Shown: positions 24,094 through 33,676 of the stretch, in pieces
How positions within the stretch are numbered: the stretch's first letter is position 1
How the letters are laid out: every line of letters starts with the position of its first letter
Assembly: GCA_900541585.1 (NCBI GenBank)
Contig: UQKD01000029.1
Location: 1 to 35,269 of the forward strand
Source: an uncultured Alistipes sp.
GTDB taxonomy: Bacteria; Bacteroidota; Bacteroidia; Bacteroidales; Rikenellaceae
Reading direction: 5' to 3'
Length of the DNA stretch: 35,269 bases
Program-made: the position numbers and the translations under genes
Notes under the pieces: model-generated
Seen by the model: the letters and a program-made list of their open reading frames with translations, nothing else
What the model was told of the DNA's origin: nothing
Databases searched by the model: none

Positions 24094-25101
24094 CTAAATT
24101 AATTTGGTTGTCAGTTCCTGCATGCACCTGCGCGCCGAGGCGCCCTCGTAGAGCACCCGGTAAACCATGTCGGCGATGGGCATGTCGACCCGGTGGCGGA
24201 AGTTGATGTGGCGGATACAGTCGGCCGCGAAATAACCCTCGGCGACCATCGTCATCTCGTTCAGGGCGCTCTTGACGGTACAACCGTGGCCGATGAGCAG
24301 TCCCAGCCGCCGGTTGCGGCTGTAAACAGAATAGCAGGTCACCAGCAAATCGCCCAGGTAGGCCGAGACCTGCGTGTCGCGCTCGGCGGGATAGCTCTCC
24401 TCCAGAAAACGGGTCATCTCGCCCGCCGAATTGGCGATCAGCACGGCGAGGAAGTTGTCGCCGTAGCCCAGCCCCACGGCAAGGCCGACCGAAAGGGCGT
24501 AGATGTTTTTCAGAATAGCGGCGTATTCGATGCCGTAGAGGTCGGTGGAGTAGCTGAACCGGACATTGTCGCCGGCGAAATGTCCGCCGATGCGCCGCGC
24601 GTTTTCGGGATCGGTGCAGACGACCGTGAGGTACGAGAGCTTGCCGCGCGAGACCTCCTCGGCGTGCGAAGGCCCGGTCACCAGCCCGATCTGTTTATAC
24701 GACAGTCCGTAATGGTCGTGGATGTACTCCACGACGGTCTGATAGTCGCCCGGGACGATGCCCTTGATGGCCGAAACGACGAATTTGTCACGGAGCGGAA
24801 CGGTCAACGGGGCGAGGAAATCCTTGAGGTAGGCCGAAGGGACGGCGAGGATCACGATGTCGGCGTCGCGCACCACGGCGTCGAGGTCGGAAGACGGGGC
24901 GATGCGGCTGCGGTCGAACTCCAAATCGCTCAGATAGCGGGGATTGCGTCCTTCCGTGCACAGCGATTCGAGCACCTCGGAATTGCGGACATACCACCCT
25001 ACGCGCCGGCCGTTGGCCGCAAGCAGTCCGACGATGGCCGTTGCCCAGCTTCCATAGCCGATGACCGCGCAGCGGGCTTCGGTTGCGATTTTATATTCCA
25101 T
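24094..25101 (-). CDS. gpsA: Glycerol-3-phosphate dehydrogenase [NAD(P)+]
   Basis: The product is 335 residues from ATG 25101; an upstream TTG start would sit in the -7 box and is rejected. GpsA reduces dihydroxyacetone phosphate to sn-glycerol 3-phosphate, the backbone of phospholipids. The NAD-binding fold starts [13 protein letters not shown], followed by [35 protein letters not shown], and [20 protein letters not shown] with the catalytic lysine. It is first in the operon with pgi and linked by substrate to central glycolysis. Confidence 0.95.
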   Translation of the reverse strand: MEYKIATEARCAVIGYGSWATAIVGLLAANGRRVGWYVRNSEVLESLCTEGRNPRYLSDLEFDRSRIAPSSDLDAVVRDADIVILAVPSAYLKDFLAPLTVPLRDKFVVSAIKGIVPGDYQTVVEYIHDHYGLSYKQIGLVTGPSHAEEVSRGKLSYLTVVCTDPENARRIGGHFAGDNVRFSYSTDLYGIEYAAILKNIYALSVGLAVGLGYGDNFLAVLIANSAGEMTRFLEESYPAERDTQVSAYLGDLLVTCYSVYSRNRRLGLLIGHGCTVKSALNEMTMVAEGYFAADCIRHINFRHRVDMPIADMVYRVLYEGASARRCMQELTTKLI

Positions 25102-25124
25102 GCGGAGATTCAGTTTTTCCAGCA

Positions 25125-25132
25125 CAAATGTA
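25125..25132 (-). promoter_or_regulatory. -7 element of the gpsA-pgi promoter
   Basis: On the minus strand 25132 to 25125 reads TACATTTG, 23 bases before ATG 25101. The upstream sequence is A/T-rich without a clear TTTG. Confidence 0.65.
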
Positions 25133-25179
25133 ATTAAAAAAAATTAGAATAAAATACAAAAATTTCCGGGGCTTTTTGC

Positions 25180-25187
25180 TACCTTTG
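25180..25187 (+). promoter_or_regulatory. -7 element of the mre operon promoter
   Basis: TACCTTTG, exact consensus, 99 bases before the mreB ATG. The predicted leader of about 90 bases is long for this window. No good -33 box was found. Confidence 0.65.
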
Positions 25188-25286
25188 TCGGGATATGTCA
25201 TCCGCCGGAACCCGAAGCGGTGTTGCGGGCACGTATCGGATTGAGAATAAAGCATTTCACGAAATAGAACAGTTGGGTGTAGGAAT

Positions 25287-26306
25287 ATGGGAATTTTTTC
25301 ACTGACACAGGAGCTGGCCATCGACCTCGGAACGGCCAACACGCTGATAATTTACAACGGCAAGGTCGTCGTCGACGAACCTTCGATCGTGGCCTTGGAC
25401 GTCCACACGGGCAAACTCGTGGCCATCGGCCAGCAGGCCCGCCAGATGCACGAGAAGACCAACCCGAACATCAAGACCATCCGTCCGCTCAAGGACGGCG
25501 TGATCGCCGACTTCAACGCCACGGAGCTGATGCTGCGCGGCATGATCAAGAAGGTCAAGACCTCGGGCAGCCTCTTCGCCCCCTCGCTGCGCATGGTGAT
25601 CTGCATTCCCTCCGGCTCGACCAACGTCGAAATACGCGCCGTGCGCGACTCGGCCGAACACGCCGGAGGCCGCGAAGTCTACATGATCTACGAACCGATG
25701 GCCGCGGCGCTCGGCGCGGGACTCGACGTCGAAGCCCCCGAAGGCAACATGGTCATCGACATCGGCGGCGGCACGTCGGAGATCGCCTGCATCTCGCTGG
25801 GCGGCATCGTCTGCTCGGAGTCGATCAACACGGCGGGCGACGTCTTCACCAACGACATCCAGAGCTACGTCCGCCAGCAGCACAACATCCGCATCGGCGA
25901 ACGCACGGCCGAGGCGATCAAATGCTCGATCGGCGCCGCCGTTTCGGACCTGGAGCAGGAACCCGAGGATTTCGTCGTGACGGGTCCCAACATGCTGACC
26001 GCCCTGCCCCAGACCGTGTCGCTCTCGTACAGCGAGATCGCCTACGCGCTGGAGAAGTCGCTCACGAAGATCGACGCGGCGCTGATGAAGGTACTGGAAT
26101 CCATGCCGCCCGAGCTGTACGCCGACATCGTGAAGAACGGCATCTATCTGGCCGGCGGCGGTGCGCTGATCAAGGGACTCGACCGGAGGCTGAACGAAAA
26201 GACCGGCATTCCGTTCCACATCGCCGAAGACCCGCTGCGGGCCATCGCCCGCGGAACGGGAATCGCCCTGAAGAATATCAACCGGTTCTCCTTTTTAATG
26301 AAGTGA
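25287..26306 (+). CDS. mreB: Rod-shape determining protein MreB
   Basis: The product is 339 residues, an actin-like ATPase that forms filaments under the inner membrane and directs lateral wall synthesis. N-terminal MGIFSLTQELAIDLGTANT holds the membrane-binding segment and phosphate-1 motif; MVIDIGGGTSEIA is phosphate-2 and YLAGGGALIKGLDRRL is the adenosine motif. Length is normal. It leads a packed array with mreC, mreD, mrdA and rodA. Confidence 0.97.
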   Translation: MGIFSLTQELAIDLGTANTLIIYNGKVVVDEPSIVALDVHTGKLVAIGQQARQMHEKTNPNIKTIRPLKDGVIADFNATELMLRGMIKKVKTSGSLFAPSLRMVICIPSGSTNVEIRAVRDSAEHAGGREVYMIYEPMAAALGAGLDVEAPEGNMVIDIGGGTSEIACISLGGIVCSESINTAGDVFTNDIQSYVRQQHNIRIGERTAEAIKCSIGAAVSDLEQEPEDFVVTGPNMLTALPQTVSLSYSEIAYALEKSLTKIDAALMKVLESMPPELYADIVKNGIYLAGGGALIKGLDRRLNEKTGIPFHIAEDPLRAIARGTGIALKNINRFSFLMK

Positions 26307-26406
26307 TTCTTGTGATAACGGTCGTCTTCCGCACTTCGTTTGCCGCCCGGTACCAGTCATATACGAAAACCGGCAAAGGCCGATCGGGTAATATTTTGAG
26401 TGAAAC

Positions 26407-26430
26407 GATTGCGGGCTTCGGTCCGCAATC
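26407..26430 (+). promoter_or_regulatory. Stable hairpin with UUCG loop between mreB and mreC
   Basis: GATTGCGGGC and GTCCGCAATC pair over 10 positions (one G-U) around TTCG, giving a C(UUCG)G tetraloop, among the most stable known. It ends 19 bases before the mreC start. It is not followed by a T run, so it is more likely an RNA processing or stability element than a terminator. Confidence 0.7.
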
Positions 26431-26449
26431 TTAAATTAAGGAAGAAACT

Positions 26450-27304
26450 TTGCGCAAACTGTTCGAGTTCATACGAAGCGTCTACGTCGTGGTGCTGTTC
26501 GTGGCGCTGGAGGTCGCAGCCATCAGCTACTACGCCCATTCCACCCACTACACCCAGGCCCGGCTGCTCGCACGGTCGAACCAGGTGGCGGGAGGCGTGC
26601 ACGGATTCTTCGCGGGCATCAGGCGCTACTTCACCCTCGGACGCGAAAACCGGCTGCTGCTGGGCCGCGTCGCACAGCTCGAAGAGCGGCTCGCCCAGTA
26701 CGAGGAGGCCGAGACCAACGCGCGGCTCGACAGCTACATGCAGGACATCGGCGAATCGAAATACCGCTTCGCGACGGCATCGGTCGTGGCCAACACGGTC
26801 AACCGGGCGCAGAACCTCATCACGCTCAACCGCGGACGCCAGGACGGCGTGGTCGAAGAGATGGCCGTACTCTCGCCCGACGGCGCGATGGCCGGCTACG
26901 TCGTCGACTGCACGGAACGCTACGCCGTGGCGATGTCGGTGCTCAACACCTCGTTCCGGGCCAGCGGCAAGCTCGCCGACGCCGAATATTACGGCTCGAT
27001 CTACTGGGACGGACTGGACCAGAACGTGGTGATCCTCGGCGAGCTGTCGAAATACGCCGACCCGAAGCCCGGACAGGAGGTCGTGACGACCGGATTCTCG
27101 CAGTATTTCCCCGCCGACGTGCTGATCGGCTGGGTCGAGAGCGCCTCGCTCAACGAGACCCGCACGGCCTACACGGTACGGGTGCGGCTCGCGGCCGAAA
27201 TGTCGCGGCTGAACGAAGTCGTGCTGGTCGGCAACCGCGACTTCTACGAAATCCGCAACCTGCAGCAAAGCGAACAAATCGAACAACATACCCGGCCCGA
27301 CTAA
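26450..27304 (+). CDS. mreC: Rod-shape determining protein MreC
   Basis: The product is 284 residues. MreC spans the inner membrane and links MreB to the periplasmic wall enzymes. A membrane helix (about 9-27, VYVVVLFVALEVAAISYYA) is followed by a coiled coil (60-90) and the beta-rich periplasmic domain with TVNRAQNLITLNRGRQDGV and the KPGQEVVTTGFSQYFPADVLIG block. The start must be TTG 26450: an in-frame stop lies at 26432-26434 and no ATG or GTG occurs between them. A weak start may lower MreC relative to MreB. Confidence 0.92.
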   Translation: MRKLFEFIRSVYVVVLFVALEVAAISYYAHSTHYTQARLLARSNQVAGGVHGFFAGIRRYFTLGRENRLLLGRVAQLEERLAQYEEAETNARLDSYMQDIGESKYRFATASVVANTVNRAQNLITLNRGRQDGVVEEMAVLSPDGAMAGYVVDCTERYAVAMSVLNTSFRASGKLADAEYYGSIYWDGLDQNVVILGELSKYADPKPGQEVVTTGFSQYFPADVLIGWVESASLNETRTAYTVRVRLAAEMSRLNEVVLVGNRDFYEIRNLQQSEQIEQHTRPD

Positions 27305-27823
27305 ATGTATCGCACACTACCATATCTCGGACTTTTCGCGGCGGCGGTGCTGCTTCAGGTTTTCCTGTTCGACAACCTGACCATCAGCATCTACCTCAAC
27401 CCGCTCGTATACATCGTCTTCATCGCCCTGCTGCCGCTCGACACGCCGCCCGCGGCCGTGCTGGGCGCAGGACTGGCGCTGGGCGTCACGATGGACTTCG
27501 CCATGGGCGCGGCGGGAATCAACACGATCGCGACCCTGCTGATCGCCTTCCTGCGCCCGACCCTCGCCGGCATGATCTGCGGCCGCGACAACGTCCGCGA
27601 AGGAGGCATCCCCTCGTCGGCACGCCTGGGCGAACGGAAATTCATCACCTACCTCGTGGCGCTGACGCTCGTGCACCACGCCGTATTCTTTTCACTGGAG
27701 GCCCTTTCGTGGACCCACGCGCTCCACACGCTGCTGCGCATCGTCGTCAGCACGGCGGTATCGGCGGCCTTCATCTGGATCATCGCCCGCATCTTCACCG
27801 CCAAAATCCCCGTGCGCATATGA
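27305..27823 (+). CDS. mreD: Rod-shape determining protein MreD
   Basis: The product is 172 residues, very hydrophobic, with about five membrane segments (LPYLGLFAAAVLLQVFLF, YIVFIALLPL, GAGLALGVTMDFAMG, YLVALTLVHHAVFF and a C-terminal helix). MreD is an inner-membrane partner of MreC. The ATG directly follows the mreC stop codon and the stop overlaps the mrdA start (ATGA), so the three genes are translationally coupled. Confidence 0.9.
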   Translation: MYRTLPYLGLFAAAVLLQVFLFDNLTISIYLNPLVYIVFIALLPLDTPPAAVLGAGLALGVTMDFAMGAAGINTIATLLIAFLRPTLAGMICGRDNVREGGIPSSARLGERKFITYLVALTLVHHAVFFSLEALSWTHALHTLLRIVVSTAVSAAFIWIIARIFTAKIPVRI

Positions 27824-29646
27824 GAAACTCCGAGAGTTTCATCCGGATGCGCACGCTGCAGGTCGTCGTCCTGCTGATCTTCGCGCTGATCGTCGGGCGG
27901 CTGGCCTACATCCAGCTCTTCGATTCGCGCTACGACGACCTGGCACGCGCCAACGTGCTGCGCCACGTCGTGCAGTACCCGCCGCGCGGCGAGGTCTTCG
28001 ACCGCAACGGCGAATACCTGGTGCAGAGCCGCGAGTGTTACGACCTGATGGTCATTTCGAGCGAAATCGGCAAACAGGGCTTCGACACGGCCCGCATGTG
28101 CGACGTGCTGGGACTTTCGCGCGCCCGGCTCGAACGCGAGCTGGCCAACGCACGGATGCGTCCGCGGGCGCCGCGGCTGATCATGAACTACATCTCCAAG
28201 GAGGACAAACTGCGCTTCGACGAGTGCAACTTCCGGGGTTTCTACACCGTCTACCGCACCGTCCGCCGGTATCCCCGCGAGGTGGGCGGCAACCTGCTGG
28301 GGTATGTGAGCGAGGTGAACCCCGACTACCTGAAGCGCAACCCCGAATACAAGACGGGCGACTACGTAGGGATGAACGGCGTGGAGTCGGCCTACGAGCC
28401 GCAGCTCCGAGGCCGCAAGGGCGTCCGGATCCAGGAGATCGACACCCACGGTGCGATCAAGGGTTCCTACATGAACGGCCGCTACGACTCGGTTCCCGAG
28501 CCGGGGCGCTATCTGGTGAGCACCATCGACGCCCGCCTGCAACTGCTGGGCGAGGAGCTGATGCGCGGCAAGGTGGGAGCCGCGGTGGCCATCGAGCCTG
28601 CGACGGGCGAAATCCTGATGATGGTCTCCTCACCGACGTACGATCCCGATGAACTGGTGGGGCGCCAGCGGGGCAACAACTACATGAAGATGCTCTACAA
28701 CAAGCGCAAGCCGTTATTCAACCGCGCGGTGAAGGCCAAGTATCCCCCGGGGTCGACCTTCAAGCTGGTGCAGGGGCTGATCGGCCTGCAGGAAGGGGTG
28801 CTCCGGCCTTCGGACCTGCACTCCTGCCACATGGGCTACCAGGCGGGGCGCCTGAAGATGGCCTGCCACGCCCACGCCTCGCCGCTGGACCTGCGCTTCG
28901 CGGTGGCGACCTCGTGCAACGCCTACTTCTGCTACGTCTTTCGCGACATCCTCGACAATCCCAAATACGGGAGCGTGAAGGAGGGTTACGACGTCTGGAA
29001 ACAATATGTCGAGAGCTTCGGATTCGGGCGCAAACTGGGTTCGGACTTCCTCGACGAGGGCAACGGATATGTGCCCGACCGCGCCTACTACGACCGCCAG
29101 TACCGGGGTTCGTGGAACTCGCTGACGGTGCTGTCGCTCTCGATCGGGCAGGACGCGCTGGGCTGCACGCCGTTGCAGCTGGCCAACCTGGCGTGCATCG
29201 TAGCCAACCGCGGCTACTACTACATCCCGCACATCGTGAAGAAGATCGAAGGACAGGACTCGCTCGACGCGCGTTTCTACGAACGCCACTACACGATGGT
29301 CGAACCGAAGCACTTCGAACCCATCGTCGAGGGCATGTGGCGGGGCGTGAACGTCGGGGGAACCTCGACCCGCGCCCGGCTCGACGGGTGGGACGTCTGC
29401 GGCAAGACCGGAACGGCCGAAAACCCGCGCGGCCGCGACCACTCGACGTTCCTCTCGTTCGCCCCGAAGGACAACCCGAAAATCGCCATCTCGGTCTACG
29501 TCGAGAACGGCGGATTCGGCGCCTCGGCGGCCCTGCCGATCGCCAGCCTCCTGGAGGAGTACTACCTCACGGACACGATCCGCAGGCCCGAACTGCTGCA
29601 ATACATCAAGGACATGAACATCTATTATCCCGCTTATGACAAGTAA
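27820..29646 (+). CDS. mrdA: Penicillin-binding protein 2 (elongation transpeptidase)
   Basis: The product is 608 residues from ATG 27820, which overlaps the mreD stop. It cross-links peptidoglycan during lateral growth. One N-terminal membrane helix (LQVVVLLIFALIVGRLAYI) anchors it; the PBP dimerisation domain has YPPRGEVFDRNGEYLV; the transpeptidase domain has nucleophile S312 in PPGSTFKLVQ, the SCN motif in ATSCNAYF and K529-T-G in CGKTGTAENP. All active-site motifs are intact. It works with RodA, encoded next with an 11-base overlap. Confidence 0.95.
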   Translation: MRNSESFIRMRTLQVVVLLIFALIVGRLAYIQLFDSRYDDLARANVLRHVVQYPPRGEVFDRNGEYLVQSRECYDLMVISSEIGKQGFDTARMCDVLGLSRARLERELANARMRPRAPRLIMNYISKEDKLRFDECNFRGFYTVYRTVRRYPREVGGNLLGYVSEVNPDYLKRNPEYKTGDYVGMNGVESAYEPQLRGRKGVRIQEIDTHGAIKGSYMNGRYDSVPEPGRYLVSTIDARLQLLGEELMRGKVGAAVAIEPATGEILMMVSSPTYDPDELVGRQRGNNYMKMLYNKRKPLFNRAVKAKYPPGSTFKLVQGLIGLQEGVLRPSDLHSCHMGYQAGRLKMACHAHASPLDLRFAVATSCNAYFCYVFRDILDNPKYGSVKEGYDVWKQYVESFGFGRKLGSDFLDEGNGYVPDRAYYDRQYRGSWNSLTVLSLSIGQDALGCTPLQLANLACIVANRGYYYIPHIVKKIEGQDSLDARFYERHYTMVEPKHFEPIVEGMWRGVNVGGTSTRARLDGWDVCGKTGTAENPRGRDHSTFLSFAPKDNPKIAISVYVENGGFGASAALPIASLLEEYYLTDTIRRPELLQYIKDMNIYYPAYDK

Positions 29647-31078
29647 CCGGCATAACGGCATCTTTTACGGCGTGGACGGCTGGACCGTCCTGCTCTACGT
29701 GCTGATCGTCGTGGCGGGATGGATCTCGATCACCTCGGCGTCGTACGACGAAGGCACGGCCGACCTGTTCTCCTTTTCGCACTTCTACATGAAGCAGCTG
29801 ATGTGGATCGGCACGGCATGGGTCACGGCGATCATCGTCCTGCTGCTCGACGAGAGGTTCTACCACATGTTCGCCTACCCGGCCTATCTGGGCGGCATCG
29901 CGCTGCTCGTGGCCGCGCTGCTGTTCGGCCGCGAGGTCAACGGCGCGAAGGCGTGGTTCGAGTTCGGGTCGCTGCGCGTACAGCCCGTAGAATTCGCCAA
30001 GATCGCCACGGCCCTGGCCCTGGCCCGCGTGATGAGCGAATACTCCTTCTCGATCAACCGCGCGGGCGACCTCTTCAAGGTCGCCGTGGTGATCTGCATC
30101 CCGCTCTTCATCATCATCCTGCAGAACGACACCGGGTCGGGCATCGTACTGGGGTCATTCCTTTTCGTACTCTACCGCGAAGGGCTGAACAAATGGCTCT
30201 GCATCCCGGTGCTGCTGATCGCCGCGCTGTTCATCGTCTCGTTCCTCCTCTCGCCGATGACGCTGCTCGTGACGCTGATTCTGGTCTGCACGCTCTCCGA
30301 GGCGATGATGAACGGCCAGTGGCGCTCGCGCCTCGTGTTCCTGGCCGTCGTGATGCTGTCGGCCATCCTGCTGTGCCTCGTGATGGCGCTGATCGCCCCC
30401 AGAACGCTCGACCTCTACCACAGCCTGCTCACGACGACCCTTGCGGCGGTGGTCTTCGCCGCCGTATACGCCTACCGCTCGAACATGGCCAACATCTTCA
30501 TCACGCTGGGACTGTTCGTCGGTTCGCTCATCTTCCTGCCCACCACCGACTACATCTTCAACTCGATCCTCAAACAGCACCAGCGCGACCGCATATTGAG
30601 TTTCCTGGGCATCATCAGCGACCCGCTCGGAACCGACTACAACGTCAACCAAGCGAAAATCGCCATCGGCTCGGGCAACTTCTGGGGCAAGGGCTTCCTC
30701 GAAGGAACCCAGATCAAATACGGATTCGTCCCCGAAAAGCACACCGACTTCATCTTCTGCACCGTGGGCGAGGAGTGGGGATTCGTCGGCGCGGTCGTGG
30801 TGCTGACGCTCCTGTGCCTGCTGATCCTGCGCCTGATGCGCATGGGCGAACGGCAGCAGGAACCGTTCGGACGCATCTACTGCTACTGCGTGGCGGCGAT
30901 CCTGCTGTTCCACGTGCTGGTCAACGTGGGCATGACCATCGGCCTGATGCCCGTGATGGGCATTCCGCTGCCGTTCATGAGCTACGGAGGCTCGTCGCTC
31001 ATCGCCTTCACGATCCTGCTGTTCATCGCCGTGCGGCTCGACGCCTCGACACGACAATTTTCCGTACACAAACTATAA
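29636..31078 (+). CDS. rodA: Rod-shape glycosyltransferase RodA
   Basis: The product is 480 residues, a SEDS-family peptidoglycan polymerase of the inner membrane. About ten membrane segments are visible; family blocks are NGAKAWFEFGSLRVQPVEFAKIA, GIVLGSFLFVLY, the conserved loop GSGNFWGKGFLEGTQIKYGFVPEKHTDFIF and the C-terminal MPVMGIPLPFMSYGGSSL. It is longer than E. coli RodA (370), because of extra membrane sequence in the middle, as is common in Bacteroidota. ATG 29636 overlaps the mrdA end. Confidence 0.95.
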   Translation: MTSNRHNGIFYGVDGWTVLLYVLIVVAGWISITSASYDEGTADLFSFSHFYMKQLMWIGTAWVTAIIVLLLDERFYHMFAYPAYLGGIALLVAALLFGREVNGAKAWFEFGSLRVQPVEFAKIATALALARVMSEYSFSINRAGDLFKVAVVICIPLFIIILQNDTGSGIVLGSFLFVLYREGLNKWLCIPVLLIAALFIVSFLLSPMTLLVTLILVCTLSEAMMNGQWRSRLVFLAVVMLSAILLCLVMALIAPRTLDLYHSLLTTTLAAVVFAAVYAYRSNMANIFITLGLFVGSLIFLPTTDYIFNSILKQHQRDRILSFLGIISDPLGTDYNVNQAKIAIGSGNFWGKGFLEGTQIKYGFVPEKHTDFIFCTVGEEWGFVGAVVVLTLLCLLILRLMRMGERQQEPFGRIYCYCVAAILLFHVLVNVGMTIGLMPVMGIPLPFMSYGGSSLIAFTILLFIAVRLDASTRQFSVHKL

Positions 31079-31084
31079 TATCCG

Positions 31085-33670
31085 ATGATTCGCTACAACC
31101 CCAAAGGACTGACTACCCCGCAAATCGACGAAAGCCGCCGGCGTCACGGCGACAACGTCATCACCCCGCCGAAGGACGATTCGGCCTGGCGCCTGCTGCT
31201 GGAAAAATTCCGCGACCCGATCATCCGCATCCTCCTGCTGGCCGCCGTGCTGTCGCTCATCATCGGATTCGTCCACAAGGACTTCACAGAATCGGTGGGT
31301 ATCATCTGCGCCATTATCCTCGCCACCTGCGTCGGCTTCTGGTTCGAATGGGACGCCCAGCGGCGTTTCCGGAGGCTCAACCAGGTCAACGACGACATCC
31401 CCGTGAAGGTAATGCGCGACGGCTCGATCCGCGAAATTCCGCGCCGCGACGTGGTCACGGGCGACGTGGTCTACATCGAGAGCGGCGAGACGATTCCCGC
31501 CGACGGAGAACTGGTCGAGGCCGTGTCGCTGAAAATCAACGAATCGACGCTCACAGGCGAACCCGAGGTGGACAAGACGGTCGACGAAGCCGACTTCGAT
31601 CCCGAGGCGACCTATCCCTCGAACGCGGTGCTGCGCGGCACGACCGTGGCGGACGGCTACGGCGTGATGGTCGTAACGGCCGTTGGCGATGCGACCGAGG
31701 CCGGGCGCGTCACGGAGCAGTCGACCGTGCAGAGCGAAGAACAGACACCCCTCGACCGTCAGCTGACGCGCCTCTCGCGCCTGATCGGCCGGCTGGGCAT
31801 CCTCCTCTCGGCGCTGATCTTCTGCGTGATGCTCGGAAAGGCGGTCTTCGCGGGCGGGCTGCTCGAGAGCGACTGGCTGACCATCTCGCAGCACGTTCTG
31901 CAAATCTTCATGGTCTCGGTGGCCATCATCGTCATGGCGGTGCCCGAAGGGCTTCCGATGTCGATCACACTGTCGCTGGCGATGTCCATGCGGCGGATGC
32001 TGAAGACCAACAACCTCGTGCGCAAAATGCACGCCTGCGAAACGATGGGCGCCGTGACGGTCATCTGCACCGACAAGACCGGCACGCTGACCCAGAACCG
32101 CATGCACGTGCAGGAACTGATCCGCTACGACACGCTTCCCGCACGGGAATTCGCCGAGGTCGTGGCCCTGAACACCACGGCGTTCCTCGACGCCGAAGGC
32201 CATATCATCGGCAACCCCACGGAAGGGGCGCTCCTCCAATGGCTGCATGAACACGGAGAGGACTACGAATGCCTGCGCACCGAAGCGAAGATCGTCGACC
32301 GGCTGACCTTCTCGACCGAACGCAAATACATGGCGACGATCGTCGAGAGCGGCGTCTCGGGCCGCCGCATCCTCTCGGTGAAGGGCGCCCCGGAGATCGT
32401 GCGCACGATGTGCGCCCCGGACGGAAAGGACGCGCAGGTCGCCGAACAGCTCCTCGGATTCCAGAGCCGCGCCATGCGCACGCTGGCCGTGGCATGGGCC
32501 GAAACCGCATCGGACGACTGTCTCGAAGCGGTCAAGGCGGGCGGGCTGCATTTCGCGGCGGTGGCCGCCATTTCGGACCCCGTGCGCGAGGACGTTCCGG
32601 CGGCCGTCACGCGCTGTCTGGAGGCAGGAATCGGCATCAAGATCGTCACGGGCGACACCCCGGCCACGGCGCGCGAGATCGCCCGTCAGATCGGGCTGTG
32701 GGACGACGCCGCGGACGGCGACCGCAACCACATCACCGGCACGGAGTTCGCCGCCATGAGCGACGAAGAACTGCTGGAACGCGTGCAGGAGCTGAAGATC
32801 ATGTCCCGGGCCAGGCCGCTGGACAAGCAGCGCCTCGTCAGGCTGTTGCAGCAGCGCGGCGAGGTGGTGGCCGTGACGGGCGACGGCACGAACGATGCCC
32901 CGGCGCTCAATTTCGCCAACGTAGGTCTCTCGATGGGTTCAGGGACCTCCGTGGCCAAGGACGCCTCGGACATCACGCTGCTGGACGACTCGTTCGCCTC
33001 GATCGCCACGGCCGTCATGTGGGGCCGCTCGCTCTACCGCAATATCCAGCGTTTCGTGCTGTTCCAGCTGACGATCAACTTCGCGGCCATCACCATTTGC
33101 TTCATCGGCGCGGTGTTCGGAACCGAGATGCCGCTGACCGTGGTGCAGATTCTCTGGGTGAACATCATCATGGACACCTTCGCGGCGATGGCCATGGCCT
33201 CGCTGCCGCCCAGCCCCGAAGTGATGCACGACAAACCGCGCCCAAGGGACGAATTCATCATCACCCCCGCCATGGCCCGCACCCTCTTCACATGCGGCGC
33301 GGCGATGGTGGTCGTACTGCTGGGAATGCTCTTCCGGTGGACGATCCTGCAGGGCGGACTCACGGTGGAACAGCTGACCGTGTTCTTCTCGACGTTCGTC
33401 TTCCTCCAGTTCTGGAACATGTTCAACGCCAAGGGATTCGAGACACGCCATTCGGTCTTCACATGTCTCGCCGGCTGCCGCGAATTCTTCCTGATCCTCG
33501 CAGCGATCGGCGTGGGGCAGGTGCTGATCGTGGAGTTCGGAGGCGAGGTGTTCCGCACCGAACCGCTCTCGTGGATGCAATGGGCCGAGGTGATCGGCTT
33601 CACCTCGCTGCTGGCCGTCGGCGGCGAAATCATCCGCGCGATCCACAGAAAAAGAAAGCAGTTGCGATAA
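31085..33670 (+). CDS. Calcium-transporting P-type ATPase (PMCA/P2B type)
   Basis: The product is 861 residues. It has the E1-E2 ATPase plan: N-terminal cation-ATPase region, actuator domain with STLTGEPEVDKT, the ion-binding helix MAVPEGLPMSITLSLAMSM, phosphorylation site D330 in CTDKTGTLTQN, TGDGTNDAPALN, and six C-terminal helices with LWVNIIMDTFAAMAMASLPP. PEGLP and the N-x-x-M-D helix resemble plasma-membrane Ca2+ pumps, so calcium efflux is most likely; the long calmodulin tail of animal pumps is absent. It begins 6 bases after rodA and is probably in the same transcript. Confidence 0.88.
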   Translation: MIRYNPKGLTTPQIDESRRRHGDNVITPPKDDSAWRLLLEKFRDPIIRILLLAAVLSLIIGFVHKDFTESVGIICAIILATCVGFWFEWDAQRRFRRLNQVNDDIPVKVMRDGSIREIPRRDVVTGDVVYIESGETIPADGELVEAVSLKINESTLTGEPEVDKTVDEADFDPEATYPSNAVLRGTTVADGYGVMVVTAVGDATEAGRVTEQSTVQSEEQTPLDRQLTRLSRLIGRLGILLSALIFCVMLGKAVFAGGLLESDWLTISQHVLQIFMVSVAIIVMAVPEGLPMSITLSLAMSMRRMLKTNNLVRKMHACETMGAVTVICTDKTGTLTQNRMHVQELIRYDTLPAREFAEVVALNTTAFLDAEGHIIGNPTEGALLQWLHEHGEDYECLRTEAKIVDRLTFSTERKYMATIVESGVSGRRILSVKGAPEIVRTMCAPDGKDAQVAEQLLGFQSRAMRTLAVAWAETASDDCLEAVKAGGLHFAAVAAISDPVREDVPAAVTRCLEAGIGIKIVTGDTPATAREIARQIGLWDDAADGDRNHITGTEFAAMSDEELLERVQELKIMSRARPLDKQRLVRLLQQRGEVVAVTGDGTNDAPALNFANVGLSMGSGTSVAKDASDITLLDDSFASIATAVMWGRSLYRNIQRFVLFQLTINFAAITICFIGAVFGTEMPLTVVQILWVNIIMDTFAAMAMASLPPSPEVMHDKPRPRDEFIITPAMARTLFTCGAAMVVVLLGMLFRWTILQGGLTVEQLTVFFSTFVFLQFWNMFNAKGFETRHSVFTCLAGCREFFLILAAIGVGQVLIVEFGGEVFRTEPLSWMQWAEVIGFTSLLAVGGEIIRAIHRKRKQLR

Positions 33671-33676
33671 AATACG

